In this document: positions 31,995-40,993 of the stretch, piece by piece
Numbering within the stretch: the first letter of the stretch is position 1
Layout: each line of letters begins with the position of its first letter
NCBI GenBank assembly: GCA_046565505.1
Contig: JBKHYJ010000053.1
Span: 31,073-95,072 of the forward strand
Length of the DNA stretch: 64,000 nucleotides
DNA from: JBKHYJ01 sp046565505
GTDB taxonomy: Bacteria > Acidobacteriota > Blastocatellia > UBA7656
Direction: 5' to 3'
Program-made: the position numbers and the translations under genes
The notes under the pieces: model-generated
Told to the model about the DNA's origin: nothing
The model's database searches: none
Seen by the model: only the letters and a program-made list of their open reading frames with translations

Positions 31995-34463
31995 CTATTC
32001 GTACCTGAGCGCGACCAGCGGGTCGACCTTCGTCGCCCGGCGCGCGGGGATGAAACTGGCCGCCAGAGCCACTCCTGAGAGCAGTAGCGGTATGACCGCG
32101 AAGGTAACCGGGTCCGTGACGCTGACGCCGTAGAGGAAATTCACCAGCACGCCCGTAGCGAAAAAAGACCCGAGCAGCCCGAGCGCCACGCCTACGCCGA
32201 CCATCGCCATGCCTTCCTTCAACACCAGCTTCAACACGTCGCCGCGCCTTGCGCCGAGCGCCATGCGAATGCCTATCTCGCGCGTGCGCCGCGCGACGGA
32301 ATAACCCATCACGCCATACACTCCGACTGCAGCGAGCGAAAGGGCCAGCAGCCCGAAAATGGCGAGAAGCATCGCCCCCAGCCGCGCGGGAAAGAGCGAG
32401 CTGCCCAACTGCTCGCTCATGCTTTTCAGGTCGTACGTCGGCAGGTTCTTTTCCAACGAAGCGACAGACCCGCGCACGCCCGCCGCGACGCTCATCGGGT
32501 CGCCGGCGGTGCGGACGTGCATAGTCATCCCAGTCTCGTGATTCTGTAGCAGGGGCAGGTACATCATGCTCCGCGGCTCTTCGCCCAGAGTGATGTACTT
32601 GGCGTCCCTTGCCACCCCGACAACCTCAATAAAAGGGCCATTCTGCGCGCGGAGGCTGATGCGCTTGCCCACCGGGTCTTCCGCAGGCCAGAAGCGTCGG
32701 GCGAACGTTTCGCTGACGACGACCACGCCGGGCGCGCCCTCCCTGTCCTGCGCCGTGAAGTCCCGCCCGCGCAGCAGGGGGATGCCGAGGGTCTCGAAGT
32801 ATCTCAACCCCACGACGTTCGCATTCACTACGTTGGGGTGCTCTTGCGGCGGCGGCTCCTGCCCCTCTACGTAAATAATCGATTGCCTGCTGCTGCCGCT
32901 GAGCGGGAGGACTCGCGCGAGCGTGGCTGATTTCACCCCCGGCAGTGATTCCACTTTCTCTATGACTTGCTGGTAGAAGTCTCTGCCCTGTGGCTTGGTG
33001 TACTTCAACAGGTTGATATTGAGCGGCACGTTCAAGACGTTACGTACGTCGAAGCCCGGATCAATCGCTTCCGCGTTCCTCAAGCTTCTGAGGAAAAGCC
33101 CCGCGCTGATCAGCACGACCAGCGATACGGCCACCTGGCCTATGACGAACAGGTTGCGGAGGTTGAACCGCCGTTGCCCGCCGCCGGCCGCCTCGTCCTT
33201 CAGCGCGGGCACCAGGTCCGGCTTCGATGCTTGCAGCGCGGGGGCGAGGCCGAAGATCAATCCGGTCGCGAGCGATAGCAAAAGGCTGAAGGCGAGCACG
33301 CGGCCATCCAGGGTCAAGTCGAGCCTGAGCGGGAATATGTTCGCGGGCGGGTTGACCGTTTGCAGCAGGTCAGTGATCCACAAGGCGAGCAGCACGCCCA
33401 CCGCGCCGCCCATCACCGCAAGCAACATGCTTTCCGTCAATAACTGCCGGACGAGCCTGAAACGGCCCGCCCCCAATGCGAGGCGTATGCTGATCTCTTT
33501 CCGCCGCGTCGAGGCGCGCGACAAAAGCAGGTTCGCCACGTTGAAGCAGGCTATGAGCAAGACCAGCCCGACGACGGCCATGAGGGACGACGACACCAGG
33601 ACGGCCTGGCTCCTGACCTCCGGGTCGCCCTTGCTGACCGGGAACAGGGTCACGCCCAGCCCTTTGTTTGTGGCCTGGTAGGTTTGCTCCAACTGGCCCG
33701 CAATAGCGCCCATTGCGGCCTGGGCCTGCTCCCGGGTGACGCCGGGCTTCAGCCTCCCGACCATGTTGAGCCACCGCGGGCCGCGCTTGGTCAGCATGTC
33801 CGCGTCCTGCTCGCCCGAGTAGCCTCCGCGCGGCGGCCTCACGAGCGACTGCATCATCATCGGCACGTAGATGTCTATTGATTGCCCGACCGCCGTCCCG
33901 TTGAAAGCGGCGGGCGCCACGCCTATGACCGTGAAGCCGCGGCCATTCAAGACTACATCCCTGCCAAGCACCCCGGCATCGCCCCCGAAGCGCCGCTGCC
34001 ATAACTTATAACTGATGACGGCGACCGGGCGCTCGCCGGGGGTTTGATCTTCTTCGGGAAGGAAGCCGCGCCCCATAGCGAACTTCACGCCGAGCACGTC
34101 GAAGTAGTTGCCCGTCACTATCGCCCCCGACAGCGCCTCCGCCTCGTCACCCGCGGCCATGCTCACGCCGGCTCCAGAGTACGCCGCGAGCCCTGAAAAG
34201 ACTTCGTTGCGGTCGCGGTAATCTACGTAGTCCGGGTAGGAAGACACGCCGTAAGGGCTGTCGGCCTTGCCGGAGAAAACAAACATCAGCTCGTCGGGGG
34301 CCGACACGGGCAGCGGCCTGAGCAGGATGGCGTTGACGAAGCTGAATATCGCCGTGTTCGCGCCTATGCCAAGGGCGAGCGAGAGGACGGCCACTGCGGT
34401 AAAGCCCGGCCTCTTAATCAACATCCGAAATCCGTATCGAAGGTCTTGCAACATGGTCTCCAT
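31995..34463 (-). CDS. MacB/FtsX-type permease of the orphan (ADOP-like) class
   Basis: An 822-residue permease made of two MacB-type halves. Each half has one N-terminal membrane helix, a large periplasmic domain and three further helices. The beginning QDLRYGFRMLIKRPGFTA and the helix AVLSLALGIGANTAIFSFVN are the signature of the acidobacterial duplicated orphan permease group; the second half ends RRATKVDPLVALRYE. These proteins have no ATPase gene beside them, as here. Their transported substrate is unknown. GGAGG precedes the ATG at 34463. A weak promoter with a TATACT box lies at 34520-34525 on the minus strand. Confidence 0.92.
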   Translation of the reverse strand: METMLQDLRYGFRMLIKRPGFTAVAVLSLALGIGANTAIFSFVNAILLRPLPVSAPDELMFVFSGKADSPYGVSSYPDYVDYRDRNEVFSGLAAYSGAGVSMAAGDEAEALSGAIVTGNYFDVLGVKFAMGRGFLPEEDQTPGERPVAVISYKLWQRRFGGDAGVLGRDVVLNGRGFTVIGVAPAAFNGTAVGQSIDIYVPMMMQSLVRPPRGGYSGEQDADMLTKRGPRWLNMVGRLKPGVTREQAQAAMGAIAGQLEQTYQATNKGLGVTLFPVSKGDPEVRSQAVLVSSSLMAVVGLVLLIACFNVANLLLSRASTRRKEISIRLALGAGRFRLVRQLLTESMLLAVMGGAVGVLLALWITDLLQTVNPPANIFPLRLDLTLDGRVLAFSLLLSLATGLIFGLAPALQASKPDLVPALKDEAAGGGQRRFNLRNLFVIGQVAVSLVVLISAGLFLRSLRNAEAIDPGFDVRNVLNVPLNINLLKYTKPQGRDFYQQVIEKVESLPGVKSATLARVLPLSGSSRQSIIYVEGQEPPPQEHPNVVNANVVGLRYFETLGIPLLRGRDFTAQDREGAPGVVVVSETFARRFWPAEDPVGKRISLRAQNGPFIEVVGVARDAKYITLGEEPRSMMYLPLLQNHETGMTMHVRTAGDPMSVAAGVRGSVASLEKNLPTYDLKSMSEQLGSSLFPARLGAMLLAIFGLLALSLAAVGVYGVMGYSVARRTREIGIRMALGARRGDVLKLVLKEGMAMVGVGVALGLLGSFFATGVLVNFLYGVSVTDPVTFAVIPLLLSGVALAASFIPARRATKVDPLVALRYE

Positions 34464-34694
34464 AGGCTCCCTCCAAGCTTGTTTGCAGAGTGAGTATGTA
34501 AACGCCGTGCCAGGGTAGGAGTATAGATCAAATGCTCGAATGAAGCGATTAAGCCGCGGTAGCCGGGGCGGGGCGCAGCCGAGGTGTTCGCGCGCGGGAC
34601 GGGATTTCCCAAAGTCGCGACGGGGCCGGGCGGGCCGCGAAAATCGGGGGCGCGGTCACCAGCGGGCACGCGGGCGCGCGTGCTCATCTGGCTG

Positions 34695-34722
34695 GCGGGG
34701 CGGCTGAAGACGGCCGCCCCGC
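34695..34722 (-). terminator. GC hairpin between the RND pump and the permease
   Basis: GCGGGGCGGC (34695-34704) and GCCGCCCCGC (34713-34722) form a perfect 10-bp stem with an eight-base loop, 58 bp past the pump's stop at 34780. No T-tract. I see nothing else convincing between 34526 and 34779. Confidence 0.45.
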
Positions 34723-34779
34723 TGCCGTGCAATCGCCGCCCTTCGTTAAGCGGTAATCTGTCTTCTCTCTAAACGCAGG

Positions 34780-37700
34780 TCAGTCGCCGCTCCCCGCCCC
34801 GACTTTTACCTTTTCTTTCGCGCCCGCGCTGATTTCGTTAGAGATGTTGCTGGCCTCGGCGGGCCGGCGGCGGGGGACGGCCGAACGGACTCTTCTCATC
34901 AAAGGGTCGGCGACGGCCCGCGCGCGCGCCGCGAAAGAACGCCATGCCGCGTTCGCGGCCAGGTCGTCAAAGAGCGAATAGGCGACGGGCGTGACGATGA
35001 GCGTCAACAGCAGCGACAGGGTTTGGCCTCCGATGACGACCACCGCGATGGCCCGCCGCTCGTCCGACCCGGGGCCCGTCCCGAGCGCCAGCGGCATCAT
35101 CCCCGCGACGAGCGCGAGCGTCGTCATCAGAATGGGGCGCAGCCTGTCGCGGTTGGCCTGTAGGATCGCGTCCGCGCGCGGCATACCCTCCCGGCGAAGG
35201 TTGTTCATGTGGTCGATCTGTAGGATCGCGTTCTTCTTCACCACGCCGAATAACACTAGTATGCCGAGCGCGGAATAGAGGTTCAGCGTGTTCGACGTGA
35301 CCCACAGCGATAACAGCGCGAAGGGTATCGAAAGCGGCAGGCTCAAGAGTATCGTCAGCGGGTGGACCACGCTCTCGAACTGCGACGCCAAAATCATGTA
35401 CATGAATATGACAGAGAGCAGGAACGCCCAGATGAATTCATTGAACGTCCGCTCAAGCTCCCTGGCGCGGCCCGACACGCTCGTCGTGTAGGCGGCCGGC
35501 AGGTTCATGGCCTTCACTTCATTGCGGAGCGCTTCGAGGCGGTCGGCCAGCGCGTAGCCCGGCGCGACCGCCGCTCGCAAAGACACCTGGCGCTGGCGGT
35601 CCAGCCGGTCGATGCGCGAGGCTGTCTTCGCCGGCGCGATCTTCACGAGGTTATCGAGCCGCGCGAGCCCGCCGGTGTCGGTCGGCACGTAGAGCCTGGA
35701 TATCGCGCCGGGGTCGTTCCTCGTCCCTTCGGTCAGCCTGAGCTGAACGTCGTAATCGTCGTTGACGGTCGCGTCGCGGAAGCGCGACACGCGCTGGTCG
35801 CCGCCCACCATCAGCCGCAGCGCCGAAGACACGTCGTCGGTCGAGACGCCGAGGTCGGCCGCGCGCGTACGGTCTATCTCCACCCTCAGCTCGGGCTTGT
35901 CGAGCTTCAGCGTCGTGTCCGCGTCCACGATGCCGAGTTGAGGCGCCTTCTCCCTGAGCTGTTCGGCGTAACCCGCGAGCGCTTCGAGTTCGGGCCCGCG
36001 GAGGTTGAAGTCTATCTCAGACCCGCCGCCGCCTATGTTGAACGACGGGGCGTTGCGCACCGTGGTGCGGAGGTCTTTGTACTTCTTCAGCCGCGCGCGA
36101 ATCGCGTTCATCACGTCCCGCTGTGAGTAGTTGGTTTGGAAAGCCTCCAGCGGGCGGCCATGTATCAACCCCTCCCAGAGGCGCGAGATAGAGAAGCTGC
36201 GCTCTTCGATAGGCGTGATGCGGACGTAGGCGCCGCCCTGGTTGACGCCGCCGATGAAGCCGCCGCCGGCCGTCGCTAACACTATCTGCACGCCCGGCGT
36301 CGACATCAGGTCCTGCTCGACGGCCCTCATCGCCTCGTCCATCGCGGCGAGGCTGGTGCCCTCCCGCGCGTTGACCCCCACGTCGAACTCCGACTCGTCA
36401 ACGTCGCTGGGCAGGTAATCCTGCTTCACGATCCCATACAGGGGCACCGACGAAAAGATGACCATAACCGCGACCGCAGCGACCGCAAACCTCTGCCTCA
36501 TAGAGAAGCGCAGCATCGCCGTGTAAGTCCGGTCGATGAAGCCGTAAAAGCCCTTGCGCGATTTCGCCTCGTCGTGGCCGCCCGAGGCGTCTTCCGCCCT
36601 GAGCAGCCGGGCGCTCATCATCGGCGTCAGCGTGAAGGAGACGAGCAGGCTCACCAGGATCGCCACCGCCGCCGTGATGCCGAATTGATAGAGGAACCGC
36701 CCTGATATGCTCGACATGAAAGACACGGGCACGAATATGACCACGAGGCTGAAGGTCGTCGCCATGACGGCCAGCCCTATTTCGGCCGTCGCCGCCCGCG
36801 CCGCCTCGAAGGGCTTCATCTTCTTCTCTTCGATGAAGCGGAAGATGTTTTCTAGTACGACTATCGCGTCGTCTATGACTATGCCCACCATCAGCACCAG
36901 CGCGAGCATCGTCACGCTGTTGAGCGTGAAATTGAGCGCGCGCATCATGCCGAACGTCGCGATCACGGAGGCCGGGATCGCCACGCCCGCGATGATCGTC
37001 GAGCGCCAGCTCCTTACGAACAGCAGCACGACCAGGCAGGCCAGCACGCTGCCTAGTATGAGGTGCAGGTCTATTTCGTGCAGCGCCGCGTAGATGTAGC
37101 GCGACTGGTCGCGGATCACCTCCATTTTTACGTCCGCCGGGAGCTGGGGCTTCACGCGCGCGAGCGCCTGCTTAGCGCCCTCTATGACCTCTATGGTGTT
37201 AGCCCCGGACTGGCGGCGCACTTCGAGCGTCACGGTCGGGACGCCGTTCAACCGCGCGAGCGAGCGCTGCTCTTTGGTCCCGTCTTCGGCCCGCCCTATG
37301 TCGCTCACGCGGACCGGCGCGCCGTTTATGTTGGCGATGACGAGGGCGTTGAACGTCTTCGGGTCGGCGACTCGGCCCATCGTGCGAAGCGTCTGCTCTT
37401 TCGCCCCCGACGTGACGTTCCCGCCCGGCGCGTCTGAGTTCTGCGCCACAATCGCGTTGCGCACGGCCGTTATCGGCAGTTGGTAGGCCGCCAGCCTGTC
37501 CGGGTCAATCCAAACGTTGATGGCGCGTTCGAGGCCGCCCACTATGCTCACCTCGCCGACGCCCGTCGAGCGTTCGAGCAGAGGCTTGACGGTCTTGTCG
37601 GCGAGTTCCGTCAGCTCGCGCACGGGCCTGTCGGCCGACAGCGCCACCGTCATGACGGGCGACGAGTCGTTGTTGAACTTCCCGACCACGGGCGGGTCTA

Positions 37701-38079
37701 TGTCCCTGGGCAGGTCGCGGATCACCGTCGCCACACGGTCGCGCACGTCTTGCGCGGCCACGTCGATGTCGCGGTTAAGGTTGAACGTGGCGATGACGAA
37801 CGACGTGCCCTGGCCGGAAACCGAGCGCAATTCCTGTATGCCCTCGACCGTGTTGACGACCTCCTCGATCTTCTGCGAGACCTCGCTCTCGACCTCTTCG
37901 GGCGAAGCGCCCGGCAGGGTCGCGCGCACGCTCACCGTGGGCAGGTCGACGGAAGGGAAGCGGTCAACGCCTAGGCGGAAATAGCTGGCCGCGCCTACCA
38001 CGACCAGCGCCAGTATAATCATCGCCGCGAAGACGGGCCGCTTAATACAAATCTCTGCAAGCTTCTGCATATTCCTCAA
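34780..38079 (-). CDS. RND multidrug/solvent efflux pump inner-membrane subunit (HAE1 family)
   Basis: A 1099-residue proton-driven pump with twelve membrane segments and two large periplasmic loops. The start MQKLAEICIKRPVFAAMIIL, the proton-relay helix LVLMVGIVIDDAIVVLENI and the family segment near SLPLSIPFALLSLW identify it. The C-terminal tail of about 60 residues beyond the last helix is longer than usual and rich in Arg and Lys. It pairs with the membrane-fusion protein upstream (38173-39432), with a 93-bp gap that holds a long inverted repeat. An outer-membrane channel gene is not in this window. Confidence 0.95.
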   Translation of the reverse strand: MRNMQKLAEICIKRPVFAAMIILALVVVGAASYFRLGVDRFPSVDLPTVSVRATLPGASPEEVESEVSQKIEEVVNTVEGIQELRSVSGQGTSFVIATFNLNRDIDVAAQDVRDRVATVIRDLPRDIDPPVVGKFNNDSSPVMTVALSADRPVRELTELADKTVKPLLERSTGVGEVSIVGGLERAINVWIDPDRLAAYQLPITAVRNAIVAQNSDAPGGNVTSGAKEQTLRTMGRVADPKTFNALVIANINGAPVRVSDIGRAEDGTKEQRSLARLNGVPTVTLEVRRQSGANTIEVIEGAKQALARVKPQLPADVKMEVIRDQSRYIYAALHEIDLHLILGSVLACLVVLLFVRSWRSTIIAGVAIPASVIATFGMMRALNFTLNSVTMLALVLMVGIVIDDAIVVLENIFRFIEEKKMKPFEAARAATAEIGLAVMATTFSLVVIFVPVSFMSSISGRFLYQFGITAAVAILVSLLVSFTLTPMMSARLLRAEDASGGHDEAKSRKGFYGFIDRTYTAMLRFSMRQRFAVAAVAVMVIFSSVPLYGIVKQDYLPSDVDESEFDVGVNAREGTSLAAMDEAMRAVEQDLMSTPGVQIVLATAGGGFIGGVNQGGAYVRITPIEERSFSISRLWEGLIHGRPLEAFQTNYSQRDVMNAIRARLKKYKDLRTTVRNAPSFNIGGGGSEIDFNLRGPELEALAGYAEQLREKAPQLGIVDADTTLKLDKPELRVEIDRTRAADLGVSTDDVSSALRLMVGGDQRVSRFRDATVNDDYDVQLRLTEGTRNDPGAISRLYVPTDTGGLARLDNLVKIAPAKTASRIDRLDRQRQVSLRAAVAPGYALADRLEALRNEVKAMNLPAAYTTSVSGRARELERTFNEFIWAFLLSVIFMYMILASQFESVVHPLTILLSLPLSIPFALLSLWVTSNTLNLYSALGILVLFGVVKKNAILQIDHMNNLRREGMPRADAILQANRDRLRPILMTTLALVAGMMPLALGTGPGSDERRAIAVVVIGGQTLSLLLTLIVTPVAYSLFDDLAANAAWRSFAARARAVADPLMRRVRSAVPRRRPAEASNISNEISAGAKEKVKVGAGSGD

Positions 38080-38084
38080 CGACA

Positions 38085-38169
38085 GAGGACTGATCGCCGG
38101 GGGCCGCGCCCCGTCGCCCGGCTCAATCGCCGCCCGGCGCCTGGCGCGGCCCCCGGTCCCCAGTCCTCT
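38085..38169. repeat. Long imperfect inverted repeat between membrane-fusion and pump genes
   Basis: AGAGGACTGATCGCC then GGGGGCCGCGCC (38085-38111) pairs with GGCGCGGCCCCC then GGTCCCCAGTCCTCT (38143-38169). The 12-bp GC core is perfect and the outer arms pair with a few mismatches. It fills nearly the whole gap between the two cotranscribed genes and could stabilise or separate the two messages. Confidence 0.6.
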
Positions 38170-38172
38170 TGG

Positions 38173-39432
38173 CTACTCCGTTACAACTACCGACTGCCCC
38201 GATTGAAGGTTGCCGGGGTTTACGACTATCGCGTCGCCCACGTTTACGCCGGATAAGACTTCTGTCCACTCGCCGGCGCGGCGACCGAGCGTGACGGGCT
38301 TTTCGACCGCCTTGCCATCCTGAACAGTGATTACTTTATCTATGCCGGCGAAGCTGACGACCGCGCTCGCGGGCACGGCGGGCGAGACGCCCTTGTCGTC
38401 AGCCACTATCTCCGCGCGCGCGAACGAGCCGGGCCGTAGCGCGCCGTTGTTATGGACTTCGGCCTCGACCACCAGTATGCGATTCTGCGCCGTGATGGTC
38501 GGGCTCAGGCGCGCTATGCGACCCGTGTAAGCGTTCGAGTCGCCCTCGACCGTGACGCGCACTTGCTGCCCGGCGCGCACTTTCCCGGCCTCGCGCTCGG
38601 GCACCTCCGCGCGCAGGCGGAGCGGGTCCATGCGGACTATGTTGACGATGGGTGCGCCGGCCGCGAGGTACTCGCCCACGCTCGCGCGCTTCTCCTGCAC
38701 CACGCCGTCGTAAGGCGCGTAGACAGTCAAATCCAAAAGCTGTTGCTTCGCTATCTCGAACTCCGAGCGGCGCTGCATGACGAGGCCCTGGCGGTTGCGA
38801 ATCTCCTCGATGGCGTCCTGGTATCGGCTGAGCGCGACTTTATATTCCGCCTCGCTCGCGTCGAGTTGCGCGCGCGGTATCACGCCCTGTTTAAAGAGCG
38901 CGGCCGAGCGCTCGCGGTTCTGCTTCGACTGGTCCAGCAGCGCGCGCGCCTGCCGCACGGTCCCGGTATTTTCCGGGTTCACACGCTCGTCCTTGCCTTC
39001 GGGCGGAAGCCCCACGCGCGCGCGCGCCTGCGCGAGCGCCGCCTCCGCCTGCTGTAGTCGCAACTGGTAGTCCTGCGGCTCCAGCTGCGCGATGGCCTGA
39101 CCCCTCCGCACGACGCTGCCGAGGTCAACCGTGATCGTCTGCACGCGGCCGGGCACTTTGGCGCTGACTGTCGTCTGGTCCTGGGCGGCGAGCGTCCCCG
39201 TGACGGTCACGGCGCTCTCAATGGGTATGGCGGTCACGTAGGCAATCTTGACGGGCCGGGCCTCTTTCGGCTCCGCGGCGTTGTTCTTAGCGGCCACCGG
39301 GTAGCCGCTCTTGCACGCGGCGGAAGTCAAAGACAGGGCAGCCATCAGACACACGAGCGCCGCCGCGCGACTCACGCGCGGCGCCGCTAAGGCAAGCGTC
39401 AGGTTCCTCGTTTTAGTTAATATGGCGAACAG
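38173..39432 (-). CDS. RND membrane-fusion protein, lipoprotein type
   Basis: A periplasmic adaptor of about 419 residues. The N terminus has a hydrophobic signal ending in LTSAAC, a lipobox, so the mature protein begins at that Cys. Beta-barrel and lipoyl-like domains follow (VPGRVQTITVDLGSVVRRGQ), a coiled hairpin rich in Ala/Gln/Arg, and a C-terminal membrane-proximal domain ending NLQSGQSVVV. It links the pump at 34780 to an outer-membrane channel. Start is uncertain: ATG at 39432 gives a normal signal peptide, while a GTG at 39483 has GGAG only a few bases ahead. Confidence 0.9.
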   Translation of the reverse strand: MFAILTKTRNLTLALAAPRVSRAAALVCLMAALSLTSAACKSGYPVAAKNNAAEPKEARPVKIAYVTAIPIESAVTVTGTLAAQDQTTVSAKVPGRVQTITVDLGSVVRRGQAIAQLEPQDYQLRLQQAEAALAQARARVGLPPEGKDERVNPENTGTVRQARALLDQSKQNRERSAALFKQGVIPRAQLDASEAEYKVALSRYQDAIEEIRNRQGLVMQRRSEFEIAKQQLLDLTVYAPYDGVVQEKRASVGEYLAAGAPIVNIVRMDPLRLRAEVPEREAGKVRAGQQVRVTVEGDSNAYTGRIARLSPTITAQNRILVVEAEVHNNGALRPGSFARAEIVADDKGVSPAVPASAVVSFAGIDKVITVQDGKAVEKPVTLGRRAGEWTEVLSGVNVGDAIVVNPGNLQSGQSVVVTE

Positions 39433-39737
39433 CATTGCTAATGACTCTGCGGCACTCCTTATGTAATATAACGGCGAATTCACTCCGGTATGAAATCAGG
39501 CTCCGAATTCCCCCAAACCCGCCTGCTCGTCGGATTAGTGAAGATTGATCGCGCGGTATCATAGCCCGTCGTGTCCCTTTTCAGAATTACAGGCCGCATG
39601 CGAAGCAAATGTCGCAGTAGAAAGAATACACTAAATGCCTTCGACAAATGAAGCGGCCACTCTTTGACTGATACGACAGGCGCGGGCGCGTCGTTACGCC
39701 TAATAGCGAGTCGTAGGGAGGATTTACAATTAGTTAC

Positions 39738-39782
39738 ATCTGAAGCGGACCCGGCTCGATGTCTGGGCCGGTCGCTTCAGAT
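39738..39782 (-). terminator. Hairpin at the end of the baeRF gene
   Basis: ATCTGAAGCG (39738-39747) pairs perfectly with CGCTTCAGAT (39773-39782), with further pairing inward (GACCCGGC with GCCGGTC, one bulge). The right arm includes the stop codon of the gene ending at 39777. No T-tract follows. Nothing else is visible in 39484-39737. Confidence 0.5.
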
Positions 39783-40901
39783 TTGATAGCGCAGCATCGC
39801 GCCGACCCCGCCTACATCGGCGAGCAGCGTCGTGTCTTCAATGAAGGTCACGCGGGCGGACGTGGCTTGCGCGCGTCGGATGAGTTCGTCGGCGACCACG
39901 CGCGGCTCGCTCGTATCCAGGTCGGCGCTCGCCCCGGCGTCGTAAGCGTCTATGACCTTCTCGACTTTCTTTTCGCTGTAGGTGATCTCGGCAGGCGTCG
40001 CCGTCAGCAGTAGCTCATCCACCTGCCCGTTGGAGAGCGCGGCGAGCGTCTTGTCCACGCCCGCGACGGCCAGCCCGCCCCCGCGGTACTCGTCGAGCAG
40101 ACGCGCGACCTTCTCGGCGTCCGTCTCCTGGTCGCGCTCGCGCAGGACGCTGGCCGTCTCCTCTAAAATCTCGTGCTCGGGCGTGTTGATGTCGAGCTTC
40201 ATCACGTCTATGACCTTGTCGGCGAGTTGCTGCGGCATCTGCTCGCGCAGCAGCGGAATGATTACCTCATCCCCCGCGAGTATGACGTGCTCCGCGCCGT
40301 CCTCGCGCACGACCCTGTCGAGCGCGTCTATGACTTCCTTCGCGTGGTGGAGGTGATAATTCTCCAGGTGGCGCTGGTATCGCATCTGCGACCACCCGCC
40401 GACCTTCGTGCGGTTCGTCTTCTTGCCCTGTACCTCCTCGCTGTCCAAACGCTTGCCGCGCCCGAAGACGAACAGCCGCGCGGAATTCGTGTTGGCGACC
40501 AGCACGGCGTAGCGCGGGTATTGGTCCATCAGCCGCGCGAGCGGGTAGAGGTGCGGCTGCTCGTAAACGAACAGGCGGTTGTTCGGGATCGGCGCGCCGA
40601 GCTGCACCGCCTCGAAGAAATCGTCCGCCGCCGCGCACGCGAACATCGCGACGCCATTGGCCTGCGGCTGCACTTCCTCGTCGATGTAATTCAGTATGCG
40701 CTCCGCGTCTATGTCAAAGCTCTGGCGCTCGGCGGAGCTGGCCGGGTAAGTCTTGGCGCGCTCGCTCAGTTCTTTGCGGACGAAGGCGTGGAAGTTATCG
40801 CTCCCGTGCTCATCGGGCTGGGCGTTGAGGTAGAGGCTGACGAACGGAAACCCGGTCGGCTCGAACGACGCGAGGCGGTCTAACAACTCATCGAGTGTCA
40901 T
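39777..40901 (-). CDS. Bacterial eRF1-like protein (baeRF/Vms1 group)
   Basis: A 374-residue soluble protein with the three-part layout of the bacterial archaeo-eukaryotic release-factor family. In the central domain the catalytic loop that is GGQ in eRF1 reads KVGGWSQMRYQRH (about residue 168), and is followed by HLHHAKEVIDALDRVV. The last domain resembles the L7Ae-like fold of eRF1 (VDELLLTATPAEITYS, then FIEDTTLLADVGGVGAML). Eukaryotic Vms1 and eRF1 release peptidyl-tRNA on ribosomes; bacterial members are proposed to act in translation or stress. Here it stands between two RND pump loci and seems monocistronic. Confidence 0.8.
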   Translation of the reverse strand: MTLDELLDRLASFEPTGFPFVSLYLNAQPDEHGSDNFHAFVRKELSERAKTYPASSAERQSFDIDAERILNYIDEEVQPQANGVAMFACAAADDFFEAVQLGAPIPNNRLFVYEQPHLYPLARLMDQYPRYAVLVANTNSARLFVFGRGKRLDSEEVQGKKTNRTKVGGWSQMRYQRHLENYHLHHAKEVIDALDRVVREDGAEHVILAGDEVIIPLLREQMPQQLADKVIDVMKLDINTPEHEILEETASVLRERDQETDAEKVARLLDEYRGGGLAVAGVDKTLAALSNGQVDELLLTATPAEITYSEKKVEKVIDAYDAGASADLDTSEPRVVADELIRRAQATSARVTFIEDTTLLADVGGVGAMLRYQI

Positions 40902-40993
40902 AGTTCACCCTGGGGGATTAGTTGCGACCACGGATTGATTCTATCACCCGGTGGGCGTGCGCGCGAGATTAACAAAGGCGGGGCGCGCTGGCG

